Below, one piece after another: positions 16,236-23,892 of a stretch of 33,205 nucleotides of DNA (its first letter is position 1; each line of letters starts with the position of its first letter). The DNA is taken from positions 1-33,205 of the forward strand of contig JADBKA010000020.1 in the NCBI GenBank assembly GCA_014896635.1, read 5' to 3'. Under the pieces are notes generated by a model. That model had not been told where the DNA came from. It ran no database searches and was given only the letters and a program-made list of their open reading frames with translations. Source of the DNA: Ktedonobacteraceae bacterium. Its GTDB lineage: Bacteria; Chloroflexota; Ktedonobacteria; Ktedonobacterales; Ktedonobacteraceae. Position numbers and translations under genes: made by a program.

Positions 16236-17442
16236 GGGGAAAAAGCAGGAACCAGAAAATGATTGTTCTGTCCTCTCAAAATCAGGCAGCGGCTTTCCTG
16301 CGGATTTTTCTGAGGAAGAGGTAGTCTTTGCGCAGGAGTTGAACGACGTCTTCAATATTGATCAGGAAGAAATGCCACCGCTTTTTGTGCAGACGCTGCT
16401 GGCAGCAGAGGATGAGCGTTTTCAGGCTCCAGAAGATGTTTTTGAGAAGAAAACATGTGTGCGCGTTTTTCGCCGGTTACATTTGCAGCGCCAGATTTTT
16501 CGCTCGTATCGCTCTCCCTTTCGCCGCACCAGCAGTAAATTACCGGTCCGGCGCCTGTTGATGCCTGTGCTGGCTGCTTTCTTGCTGATAGTGATATTGT
16601 CCGTAGTCTATACTGCTCCTTCTTTTGCAGCCGGGCTGTCTATGCTGCTATCAGGCCCGCATAGTGGGGTACTCCAGGTCTATCGTTATCCGTCAACTCT
16701 TGCCTCTGCGCCAGCGCAGCCTCAGAAGAAAACGGTTGTTCCCAGGACGAAGCGCATCAGTTTACAGATGGCTCAGCACCTGCTCCAGTTCCCGATGTAT
16801 TTCCCGGCAGAGGGAGCACTGCCCGTCAATTATGCGCTCAAAAATGTCTTCATTTATGAGGGAAACTCGGACTGGGCTGATGGTCCCATCATGGAACTGG
16901 ACTATCATTATTCCTCGCCGGGTGCCGCTCCCCGTGCCAGCGGACGTATCGCCATCTGTGAGTTCAAACCGGTGGGACAGGTTCTGCAACTGGTAGAAGA
17001 AGGCGCCGCGCATCGCCTGGAACTGAAGCCAGATGGCAGCGATTTCGCTATCTACGTGGACGGTCACTGGGCCTCTTCCATCAATAAATCCTCTCCCGTC
17101 TGGATTTATGGCGACCGCAGTGAGCTGATCTATGAGCGTGATGGTGTGGTGTTCTGGATCGTTGGCGATCAACGCGATGGCATTGATGGCAAAGTCCTGC
17201 GCAAAATAGCCGCCTCTTTGCAAGAATACGATATGAACTATATCAATCGTATGGCGCGCAATTTCAACGACGTGCAGGAATCTGCCAGCGGCGTCCCTTC
17301 CTCTCTCGCTGGCAACGTCATTTACCTGGATGACCCCGATAGACCGGGTGGACCGGCGTTAAAAGTAGTGGGTGTCCAGGCAACACAACCTGCTCAGTCT
17401 ACTCATACGCACCTGGCAGGCAATCAGCGACTGGTCAATTAG
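16216..17442 (+). CDS. Membrane protein coupled to the ECF sigma factor, putative anti-sigma
   Basis: The 408-residue protein has a cytoplasmic N-terminal part of about 112 residues, one membrane helix (about 113-135) and a large extracytoplasmic domain. That domain includes a stretch (YFPAEGALPVNYALKNVFIY, ELDYHYSS) like the DUF4367-type outer domains of some anti-sigma proteins. No HxxxCxxC zinc anti-sigma motif is present. Instead the N-terminus has an acidic segment (EEEVVFAQELNDVF, EEMPPLFVQTLLA). Position and a 20-base overlap with the sigma gene suggest it binds and silences that sigma factor; this is inferred. I chose ATG 16216, seven bases past AGGAG, over ATG 16210. Confidence 0.8.
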   Translation: MNTSEFEGKKQEPENDCSVLSKSGSGFPADFSEEEVVFAQELNDVFNIDQEEMPPLFVQTLLAAEDERFQAPEDVFEKKTCVRVFRRLHLQRQIFRSYRSPFRRTSSKLPVRRLLMPVLAAFLLIVILSVVYTAPSFAAGLSMLLSGPHSGVLQVYRYPSTLASAPAQPQKKTVVPRTKRISLQMAQHLLQFPMYFPAEGALPVNYALKNVFIYEGNSDWADGPIMELDYHYSSPGAAPRASGRIAICEFKPVGQVLQLVEEGAAHRLELKPDGSDFAIYVDGHWASSINKSSPVWIYGDRSELIYERDGVVFWIVGDQRDGIDGKVLRKIAASLQEYDMNYINRMARNFNDVQESASGVPSSLAGNVIYLDDPDRPGGPALKVVGVQATQPAQSTHTHLAGNQRLVN

Positions 17443-17490
17443 CAATTAGACGAAAAAGCTGAAAAGCCCTGAGACAAAAAGGTGTACCGC

Positions 17491-17520
17491 TGGACAACAG
17501 GCCGTGTCATCTGGTATGCT
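17491..17520 (+). promoter_or_regulatory. Possible promoter of the small XRE regulator
   Basis: TGGACA (17491-17496), 18-base spacer, TATGCT (17515-17520), about 100 bases before the gene at 17628. Moderate match. Confidence 0.4.
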
Positions 17521-17627
17521 ACTATACAGATAAGGATAAGCCTTGCCTTGTACGAAATAGACAGGCGCTTTTTCCAGCAGCGTCGCTAGAAAAAAACCTG
17601 GTATACCTCAAGGGAGAGGAAAAATAG

Positions 17628-17855
17628 ATGAAACACCAGAGCACAAAGGGAAAATTGCTAAAAACTCAGGGCCTCCCTAATCTCCGTCATCTGCGCCAGC
17701 GCAGAGGGCTGAGCCTCGGTCAACTGGCGGATCTGACCGGCCTGCGCCGCGATACTATCACCCACCTGGAAACCGGGCGAGAAGAGCCTCAGCCCCATCA
17801 CATGCGCATCCTGGCGCGAGTGCTGGAGGTGCATATGCTTGATCTAGTTTCATGA
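17628..17855 (+). CDS. Small XRE-family helix-turn-helix regulator
   Basis: The 75-residue protein is almost entirely a Cro/CI-type HTH: NLRHLRQRRGLSLGQLADLT, GLRRDTITHLETGREEPQPH and ILARVLEV. Such stand-alone domains bind DNA as dimers and are often autoregulatory. GGGAGAGG precedes the ATG. It sits alone between the sigma pair and the TetR gene, with no visible toxin partner. Confidence 0.88.
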   Translation: MKHQSTKGKLLKTQGLPNLRHLRQRRGLSLGQLADLTGLRRDTITHLETGREEPQPHHMRILARVLEVHMLDLVS

Positions 17856-17869
17856 GGCCAGTATCCTGA

Positions 17870-17903
17870 CCCGGCGGTCGATTCCTCAAGCCTTTCCGCC
17901 GGG
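17870..17903 (+). other. Stem-loop after the XRE gene, possible weak terminator
   Basis: CCCGGCGG (17870-17877) pairs perfectly with CCGCCGGG (17896-17903). No T-run follows. ATTCCTC at 17881 can also pair with GAGGAAT at 17912, so two folds compete. Confidence 0.5.
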
Positions 17904-17955
17904 CCGCTCCGCGAGGAATAGAAATATTCCTCACAGTCTCGATTCCTCTCTTCTC

Positions 17956-17984
17956 TTGACTTCCCTTCCCTTTTTTTATAGAAT
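17956..17984 (+). promoter_or_regulatory. Promoter of the TetR-family gene
   Basis: TTGACT (17956-17961), 17-base T-rich spacer, TAGAAT (17979-17984), about 80 bases before the start at 18063. Confidence 0.75.
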
Positions 17985-18062
17985 AGTAATTAACCGGCCA
18001 ATAAATATCTACGTAGGAATTGCTCCGTCGAACCGGTAAGGACGGCGTAGTGGTGAGCATGT

Positions 18063-18671
18063 ATGGCGAGAACACCGAAAACTGTGGAAGACCGGCGAGA
18101 ACAGATCATTGATGCTGCCCTGCGCGTCTTTGCTCGCAAGGGGTTCGCCAGATCCACGAATAAAGATATCGCGCGCGAAGCCGGCATCACTCCCGGCCTG
18201 ATCTATCACTACTTTGAGAATAAGCAGGCTGTTTTTAAAGCCGTCGTGGAGGAGCGCTCTCCTTTGAAAATTGTGCGCACTCTCCCTCCTGACATGCTGG
18301 GGCTGCCGCCTGAGCAATTCATGCGTTTTCTGTTACTTCGCGTGCTCAATGTGATCGAAAGCGAGCAATTCGTGCAGATTATTCGTGTGATGCTGCCGGA
18401 AGCCGTACACGGTTCTGAATTTGTGCCTATCGGGGTGAGTATCTTGCAACAGGTCATCAACTTCCTGGAGCAGTATCTGCGCACAAAGATGGAGCAGGGC
18501 GTGTTGCAACAGATCAATACCAGTTTCGTTGCTCAGACGTTTACCAGTTGCGTGATGGGCTTTGTGCTGCGCCGCCAGGTATTGCGTGACCCTTCTGCCT
18601 TGCAGTATAGCCAGGAGCAGATTGCCGAGAACGTTGTCAATACGATCCTGCACGGCCTGCTGCCCCGTTGA
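18063..18671 (+). CDS. TetR/AcrR-family transcriptional regulator
   Basis: The 202-residue protein has the TetR N-terminal DNA-binding domain: RREQIIDAALRVFARKGFA (12-30), STNKDIAREAGITPGLIYHY (32-51) and FENKQAVFKAVVEE. A helical ligand-binding and dimer domain follows with little recognisable sequence. TetR proteins usually repress nearby genes until a small molecule binds. The FAD monooxygenase gene is next on the same strand, with a TGATCA inverted repeat between them, so that gene is the first candidate target. The ATG at 18063 follows GTGGTGAGC, a weak ribosome-binding site. Confidence 0.93.
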   Translation: MARTPKTVEDRREQIIDAALRVFARKGFARSTNKDIAREAGITPGLIYHYFENKQAVFKAVVEERSPLKIVRTLPPDMLGLPPEQFMRFLLLRVLNVIESEQFVQIIRVMLPEAVHGSEFVPIGVSILQQVINFLEQYLRTKMEQGVLQQINTSFVAQTFTSCVMGFVLRRQVLRDPSALQYSQEQIAENVVNTILHGLLPR

Positions 18672-18681
18672 TTTTTTATAG

Positions 18682-18698
18682 TGATCATTAATTGATCA
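18682..18698. promoter_or_regulatory. Candidate TetR operator palindrome
   Basis: TGATCATTAATTGATCA has identical TGATCA half-sites around a five-base centre. It lies between the TetR stop and the monooxygenase start, in a short AT-rich stretch. Size and symmetry fit TetR operators; no second copy was found at the TetR promoter. Confidence 0.45.
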
Positions 18699-18817
18699 GA
18701 CAATCAAGTAGCATAGAGATCGACCGATGGAGGGGACAGGAGGAAGCAAGCAACGCCCTTTGTGCTTCTGCTAGAGCGCATCCTGGACCTTCCAGGCAGC
18801 CATGAGAGGTGATAATC

Positions 18818-20071
18818 ATGCAGCAGTCTACTTCTACTGCCCCTGCAATCGAGCAGGTAATTCATTCTGTCGAGCAGACGACATGTTGTATTGTCGGCGG
18901 TGGCCCTGCTGGCCTGGTCCTGGCCTACATGCTGGCGAGGAAGGACATTCCCGTGACGCTGCTGGAGGCGCACATGGATTTCGACCGGGACTTTCGCGGC
19001 GACACCATCCATCCTTCTGTCATGAACATCATGAGTGAGCTGGGCCTGGCGGAGCGCCTGTTGCAAATTCCCCATGCTGAGATGCACCGGCTCAGTGGGC
19101 AACTGGGCGGCAAGACCATAGTCATAGCCGATTTCAGGCGGCTGAAGACCAGGTATCCCTATATTGCGATGATTCCACAGGTTGATTTTCTGAATTTCAT
19201 AGCGCAAGAGGCGAAGCAATTCCCGGCATTTCACCTTGTGATGGGAGCGCAGGTAGATGAGTTAATTGAGGAGCATGGTCGCGTGCGTGGTGTGCGCTAC
19301 CGGGGGCATGATGGGACACGCTATGAGCTACGCGCCGTGCTTACCATAGGAGCTGATGGCCGCTTCTCACGCCTGCGCAAGCTGGCAGGTTTTGAGCCGA
19401 TCAAGACATCTCCGCCGATGGACGTGCTCTGGTTTCGCCTCTCGCGCCATGCTGGCGATCCACAGGAGCCGTTTGGGCGCATCGCCAATGGGCGTGTGCT
19501 GGTATTACTCAACCGGCACGACTACTGGCAGGGGGGCTATATCATTCCCAAGGGTACTTACCAGCAGATACGCGCTGCCGGCCTGGAACGCTTCCGCCTG
19601 TCCATTGCCGATACCGTTCCTCTGCTCGCCGATCGCGTCTCAGAAATCAAGGAGTGGAAGCAAGTTTCTGTGCTTTCGGTGGAATCGAGTCGCGTTGTGC
19701 GCTGGTATCGTCCCGGCCTGCTGCTTATCGGCGATGCTGCGCATGTGATGTCACCGGTTGGGGGAGCAGGCATCAACTACGCCATTCAGGACGCGGTAGT
19801 GGCGGCGAATGTACTTTCTCCCAGGCTCAAGTACGGCATAGTGGAGACGCGCGACCTGGCGAAAGTGCAGCGCCGGCGCGAATTGCCCACGCGCCTCATC
19901 CAGACGCTCCAGAACTTTCTTCAGAAGCAGGTGCTTGAGCGGACATTTACCTCACGCAGGTCGCTGTCACTTTCGCCACTGGTCTACCTGCTGACGCTGA
20001 TGCCGGGTATTCGCAACATTCCGGCGCTGCTTGTCGGCTTTGGCCTCTGGCCTCCGCATGTCAGAGACTGA
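18818..20071 (+). CDS. FAD-dependent monooxygenase, PHBH/UbiH-like family
   Basis: The 417-residue protein carries the three flavoprotein hydroxylase signatures. They are the N-terminal CCIVGGGPAGLVLAYMLARK (about 24-43) with acidic LLEAH after it, a DG-type segment TIGADGRFSRLRKLAG (about 172-187), and the second FAD motif LLIGDAAHVMSPVGGAGINY (about 302-321). Family members use NAD(P)H and O2 to hydroxylate or epoxidise aromatic or polycyclic substrates; the substrate here is unknown. A basic, helical C-terminal tail of about 80 residues lacks the thioredoxin-like domain of larger members. ATG 18818 is seven bases past GAGAGGT; an upstream in-frame GTG at 18809 overlaps that site and is rejected. 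The TetR gene upstream may control it. Confidence 0.92.
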   Translation: MQQSTSTAPAIEQVIHSVEQTTCCIVGGGPAGLVLAYMLARKDIPVTLLEAHMDFDRDFRGDTIHPSVMNIMSELGLAERLLQIPHAEMHRLSGQLGGKTIVIADFRRLKTRYPYIAMIPQVDFLNFIAQEAKQFPAFHLVMGAQVDELIEEHGRVRGVRYRGHDGTRYELRAVLTIGADGRFSRLRKLAGFEPIKTSPPMDVLWFRLSRHAGDPQEPFGRIANGRVLVLLNRHDYWQGGYIIPKGTYQQIRAAGLERFRLSIADTVPLLADRVSEIKEWKQVSVLSVESSRVVRWYRPGLLLIGDAAHVMSPVGGAGINYAIQDAVVAANVLSPRLKYGIVETRDLAKVQRRRELPTRLIQTLQNFLQKQVLERTFTSRRSLSLSPLVYLLTLMPGIRNIPALLVGFGLWPPHVRD

Positions 20072-20073
20072 TC

Positions 20074-21066
20074 TCAGTGTGGCATGTTTCTGATCAGGCT
20101 CAGTATCAAGCCGAAAGCCGCAAGCGCGCATAGCCCGAACAGCAACAGCGCAACAGCATAGGGAATGAGCACGACTGCCACCGCTTTGCCGCCACTCAGG
20201 CGGTGTACAGCCTGGATCTGGAAGATATTGAGTACAACAGCGTAGACAAACAGACCGAAGCTGATCAGTCCTCCAATAAGCGGTCCCACAATGGGGATAA
20301 ACGACAACAGCACCGTCACAAGCAGGCTAGCCAGCTTCAATGGTACCTGGTAGAGCAGCGTGGTATAGCTTTGCGTCAGGAAAGTACCCTGACCGTTAAA
20401 CATTTTTGCCAGGCCAAACTGGATACTCACGCCGATAAAGAAAAACAGTGGAACCGTAATCAACTGGGAGAGTGCACCGCCTGTCGTGGTGGTAGCGCGG
20501 AAGATGCTCATGTACACGGCGGCGCTGGAACTGCTGCCCAGTGCTGCCGCTGCACCATAGATGGCTGAAAAGAGAATGGCGAAAATGAGATTGACTACTG
20601 TACTGGCCAGCGCCATGATCAGTAACTGTATCCAGACGCTCTCCCAGCTCGCCTTCGGCAGTTCCAGTGCAAATGTCTCTGGTGAAGGCTTTGTCACTGT
20701 CCGCTTATATTGATCAGGCAGTTGTTTAATCGCTTCGTTTAACGGGAGTGCGGTGGGCTGTGGCGGTATGGCATAGCCATAAGGTTGACCGCTAGAGGGG
20801 TAAGGGGGGAGAGGCGGTGGCTGTGTGCCATAGGGATTCTGAGAGGAGTATGGGTCCACTGGCACATAAGGCGGTTGCGATGGCTGAGATGATGGCGGCA
20901 CACCATAATCAGCAGGGCCGTAGGGATTCTGCGGTGAAGGGCCTTGTGGCGGGTATGGACCCTGAGGAGGATAGGGACCTTGTGGTGGCGTGCTATACGG
21001 GTCCGATTGCATGCCATAAGAATTGTGCGGATCGGTTCCGTATGCCGAGTTCGGATCTTGAGACAT
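20074..21066 (-). CDS. Yip1-like membrane protein with a proline/glycine/tyrosine-rich head
   Basis: The 330-residue protein has a disordered N-terminal half (about 1-125) built of PPQGPYPPQGPYPPQGP-type repeats rich in Pro, Tyr, Gln and Ser. A five-helix membrane domain (about 145-325) resembles the Yip1 family: SWESVWIQLLIMALASTVVN, LSQLITVPLFFFIGVSIQFG and VLLSFIPIVGPLIGGLISFG. The role of bacterial Yip1-like proteins is not established. I chose ATG 21066 (MSQDPNS) because AAGGAGATC precedes it; the longer frame to 21111 has no such site. The gene converges on the monooxygenase, with stop codons two bases apart and no terminator between them. Confidence 0.85.
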   Translation of the reverse strand: MSQDPNSAYGTDPHNSYGMQSDPYSTPPQGPYPPQGPYPPQGPSPQNPYGPADYGVPPSSQPSQPPYVPVDPYSSQNPYGTQPPPLPPYPSSGQPYGYAIPPQPTALPLNEAIKQLPDQYKRTVTKPSPETFALELPKASWESVWIQLLIMALASTVVNLIFAILFSAIYGAAAALGSSSSAAVYMSIFRATTTTGGALSQLITVPLFFFIGVSIQFGLAKMFNGQGTFLTQSYTTLLYQVPLKLASLLVTVLLSFIPIVGPLIGGLISFGLFVYAVVLNIFQIQAVHRLSGGKAVAVVLIPYAVALLLFGLCALAAFGLILSLIRNMPH

Positions 21067-21472
21067 ATCGCTGATCTCCTTCTTTACAGAAAGTATTATG
21101 ATAGCTGGCAAGGATATGCCGGTATGCCAGAGAGAGCTAAACTACGATTGCTACTGTATAGAACGGACGAGAGTGGTGAATTTCCAATATTCTTTTGCCT
21201 TTCTTCCTCTTCTCTCAAGGGAGAAAAAGGGGGCGTTCAGGGGGACACCCCCAGACCCCCGCCAGGAGGGCGTCAGCCCTCCTGGACCTCCCCCTTTTCC
21301 GTTCAGTTCGCACCTATGGGGCAAAGCCCCCTGAACCCCCTTATACGAAAGCCGAAAAATCTGCCGGGCCATGTGAGGAGAAGCATAGCAAAAATTAGTG
21401 AGATATACTATAGGGAGATGGCAGAAGAAACGTCAAGATAGCGATTAGAACCAGAAAGCCCGGAGGCGCTGT
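21067..21472. other. Divergent intergenic region, Yip1-like gene / nnr
   Basis: No gene is supported. The region is dominated by a nested GC-rich palindrome (21227-21342). The stretch next to nnr (21365-21470) is AT-rich and likely holds its promoter, but I see no convincing -35/-10 pair. Confidence 0.5.
21227..21342. repeat. Palindromic intergenic element 2 (nested inverted repeats)
   Basis: The outer arms GTTCAGGGGG (21235-21244) and CCCCCTGAAC (21327-21336) are perfect and extend into AAGGGGG/CCCCTT with a one-base slip. An inner 10-bp perfect hairpin is CCAGGAGGGC (21262-21271) with GCCCTCCTGG (21276-21285). The 16-mer GCCCTCCTGGACCTCC (21276-21291) recurs inverted in element 3. Confidence 0.85.
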
Positions 21473-23014
21473 ATGCATATTGTTACCGTTGCCGAAATGA
21501 GAGCACTGGAGACGCAGGCTGACCGCCAGTATGGCCTTTCTTCCTCTGTACTGATGGAACATGCCGGTAAAAGTGCAGCGGAGATCTTTAAATCACATCT
21601 GCTGCCACAGCATACATTAAACGGCCTTGAAGTGCTGTTTCTCATTGGTCCCGGCAATAACGGGGGCGATGGCATGGTCATGGCCCACGAACTGGAACAG
21701 GAGGGCGCGTTCGTCAGCCTGTACCACTGGAAAGAACGCAGGCTAGTAGTACAGGGACAGCCCATCAATGAACGAGAAACGGCAGCGGAATTCGAATCAC
21801 TCGTTGGGAGCGCGACATATGTCGTCGATGCGCTGCTTGGCACAGGTCGCTCGCGTCCACTGCCCGACGACATGCGCGCGTTGCTCAAACAGGTATACGA
21901 GGAACGGCAGCGCCGCGATAGTCTGCGCATCGTGGCAATCGACCTGCCTACTGGACTGAATGCTGACACCGGTGAGGTCGATCCCGGCACCATTCCTGCC
22001 GATATGACGATCACGCTGGCCTGTCCCAAGCAGGGCTTCTTCTTTTTTCCCGGACGTGACTACCTCGGTGAACTCTACGTCGGTGATATTGGCCTGCCGC
22101 CAGAAATCGAGCGCGATTTGCGCACAGAGATGCTGACCAGTGATCTGGTCGGCGGCCTGCTCCCGTCTCGTCCGCTGAACAGTAACAAAGGGACGTTCGG
22201 CAAAGCGATGCTGTTCTGCGGATCGGAGCCGTATCCCGGTTCGGCCTACCTGGCGGGTAGCGCCGCAGGACGTGTCGGCGCCGGCCTAGTGACGCTGGCC
22301 GTGACCGAGAAAATGCTGCCCATCTATGCCAGTGCGCTGCACGAAACAACCTTTGTGCTCCTGCCGGAGCGCGATGCACCGAGCTTCGAGCGTTCCCAGG
22401 CGTTGATTGATCACTTACCCGGCTATCGCGCCCTGCTCATCGGACCCGGCCTGGGCCAGTCAGCCAATACACGCGAGGTCATTTTGCAGATCCTGGAGCA
22501 CCTGCGCAATCAGGCGCCTGAACGACGGCCACACCTGGTGATTGACGCAGATGGACTCAATAACCTGTCGGCACTCGAACACTGGTGGACCTTACTGCCA
22601 GAGAACACGGTGATCACGCCGCATCCAGGCGAGATGGGAAGGCTCACCGGGGGCAGCAAAGTGTCGGGTGGGGATATCGACCGCCTGGAGCTGGCACGTA
22701 CAGCCGCCAGAGACTGGCAGGTCAATCTCTTGCTCAAGGGTGCATGCACAATTCTCACCAACCCGGCAGGGCAGACGCGCATAAACTTCCATGCCAATCC
22801 TGCTCTCGCCAGCGCAGGCACAGGTGACGTGCTGGCAGGTATGATCGCGGGCTTTCTGGCCCAGGGCCTCTCACCATTCGATGCAGCTAGCGCGAGCATC
22901 TACCTGCACTCAACTGCCTCATTGCTGGTGAGCGAACGGATCGGCAATGCCGGGTTGCTGGCCTCGGATCTGCTGCCGGAAATCCCGCGCGCCATGCGCG
23001 CTTGCAGGGAATAG
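21473..23014 (+). CDS. nnr: Bifunctional NAD(P)HX repair enzyme: epimerase plus ADP/ATP-dependent dehydratase
   Basis: The fused enzyme repairs hydrated NADH and NADPH: the N-terminal YjeF_N epimerase equilibrates the R and S forms, and the C-terminal carbohydrate-kinase-like domain dehydrates the S form. Visible signs are VTVAEMRALETQADRQYGLS (4-23), IGPGNNGGDGMVMAHEL (58-74), IDLPTGLNADTGEV (about 160-173), LIGPGLGQS near residue 322, VITPHPGEMGRLTGG and the dehydratase SAGTGDVLAGMIAGFLAQG (about 445-463). The 513-residue length is normal. GGAGGCGCTGT precedes the ATG. It is a single-gene unit facing rplI. Confidence 0.95.
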   Translation: MHIVTVAEMRALETQADRQYGLSSSVLMEHAGKSAAEIFKSHLLPQHTLNGLEVLFLIGPGNNGGDGMVMAHELEQEGAFVSLYHWKERRLVVQGQPINERETAAEFESLVGSATYVVDALLGTGRSRPLPDDMRALLKQVYEERQRRDSLRIVAIDLPTGLNADTGEVDPGTIPADMTITLACPKQGFFFFPGRDYLGELYVGDIGLPPEIERDLRTEMLTSDLVGGLLPSRPLNSNKGTFGKAMLFCGSEPYPGSAYLAGSAAGRVGAGLVTLAVTEKMLPIYASALHETTFVLLPERDAPSFERSQALIDHLPGYRALLIGPGLGQSANTREVILQILEHLRNQAPERRPHLVIDADGLNNLSALEHWWTLLPENTVITPHPGEMGRLTGGSKVSGGDIDRLELARTAARDWQVNLLLKGACTILTNPAGQTRINFHANPALASAGTGDVLAGMIAGFLAQGLSPFDAASASIYLHSTASLLVSERIGNAGLLASDLLPEIPRAMRACRE

Positions 23015-23028
23015 GCGCTTTCCGAGAA

Positions 23029-23088
23029 AGGATAAAGGAAAAGCACGGGAATATCTCTGGTCCGTCAGAGAACAGCAAACCCCGTGCT
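23029..23088 (-). terminator. Terminator of rplI, between rplI and nnr
   Basis: On the minus strand AGCACGGG (23088-23081) pairs with CCCGTGCT (23049-23042), then TTTTCCTTT follows. The large loop contains a second small CTCTG/CAGAG hairpin. Confidence 0.75.
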
Positions 23089-23120
23089 CCTGCTTCCTCT
23101 TCAAGCGAAGAGAACCGGTA

Positions 23121-23633
23121 TTACTCTTCGGCAGGTGTGGCCTCTGGCTCCGGCTGTTCCTGTTGCTCCTGGGCTTGCTCCGTGTCAGCAATAACGTTGA
23201 CCGTGATCGCGGGTTTAGATTCCACCTGGCTTGCCATCTTCACGGGAACGTGGAACGTCCCCAGGGAACGGATAGGCTCCGGCAGTTCGATGATGCGGCG
23301 GTCAACAGTGATATCTTCAGCATCGCGCAGAGCCGTTGCGATATCCTGGCTGGTGATCGAGCCGTAGAGACGTCCCTGGCGGCCTGCTCGCGCCTTAAAG
23401 GTGAGCGTGACCTTGCTCAGGCGCTCGGCGAGCTGGCGATGCTGCTCCGCCAGTTTCTCCTGCCTGCGCTTCTCTGCGGCAATACGCTGGTCGCGGTTGG
23501 CGATCAAGGCAGGTGTTGCCCCGGCGGCGAGCTGGCGTGGCAAGAGGTAGTTGCGGGCATAACCGTTGGAGACTTCTTTCAAGTCACCGGCCTTCCCCAG
23601 TCCTTCAACATCTTTCAAAAGAATAATTTTCAT
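23121..23633 (-). CDS. rplI: 50S ribosomal protein bL9
   Basis: bL9 binds 23S rRNA near the L1 stalk base. The N-terminal RNA-binding domain is typical: MKIILLKDVEGLGKAGDLKE, VSNGYARNYLLPRQLA. A long charged connecting helix (about 45-75) leads to the C-terminal domain (about 78-148; GRLYGSITSQDIATAL, IIELPEPIRSLGTFHVPVK). At 170 residues it is longer than the usual ~150 because of a Glu/Gln/Pro tail of about 20 residues. It stands apart from its usual neighbours rpsF, ssb and rpsR. A strong promoter (23700-23729) and its own terminator support a single-gene unit. Confidence 0.97.
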   Translation of the reverse strand: MKIILLKDVEGLGKAGDLKEVSNGYARNYLLPRQLAAGATPALIANRDQRIAAEKRRQEKLAEQHRQLAERLSKVTLTFKARAGRQGRLYGSITSQDIATALRDAEDITVDRRIIELPEPIRSLGTFHVPVKMASQVESKPAITVNVIADTEQAQEQQEQPEPEATPAEE

Positions 23634-23699
23634 GGAATAAAAACTCCTCCAGTAGGTGAGGCGCAGATATGCCCTTCCTCACGCTGCAATACGGCAGTT

Positions 23700-23729
23700 A
23701 GTATAGTGCTCAATCGCCTGTGTTGTCAA
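23700..23729 (-). promoter_or_regulatory. Promoter of rplI
   Basis: TTGACA (23729-23724), 18-base spacer, TATACT (23705-23700) on the minus strand, about 70 bases before the rplI start. Confidence 0.78.
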
Positions 23730-23794
23730 GCAATGCTGGCGGTTGTCCTCAGGGTTGTCACGAGGACGGTCAGGAAAGTCTGCGTTGGGAGCAG

Positions 23795-23823
23795 TTGCAG
23801 CCTGTACACTTCTCCCCTATAAT
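23795..23823 (+). promoter_or_regulatory. Promoter of the CoxG-like gene
   Basis: TTGCAG (23795-23800), 17-base spacer, TATAAT (23818-23823), about 70 bases before the start at 23893. Confidence 0.72.
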
Positions 23824-23892
23824 GGCAATTGACAGGTAAAATCATCATCTCTGGTAGAGAACTCATCTGTTTTATCATAGAGGACATGTTTG

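Noticed and set aside
21407..21418. ACTATAGGGAGA, matching the core of the T7 phage promoter
   Set aside because: Only the 12-base initiation part matches; the upstream recognition part of a T7 promoter is absent and no phage genes are nearby. Probably chance.
22947..23822. Long plus-strand open frame (291 codons) across rplI
   Set aside because: It is antisense to a clear ribosomal protein gene, has no ribosome-binding site and no recognisable domain.
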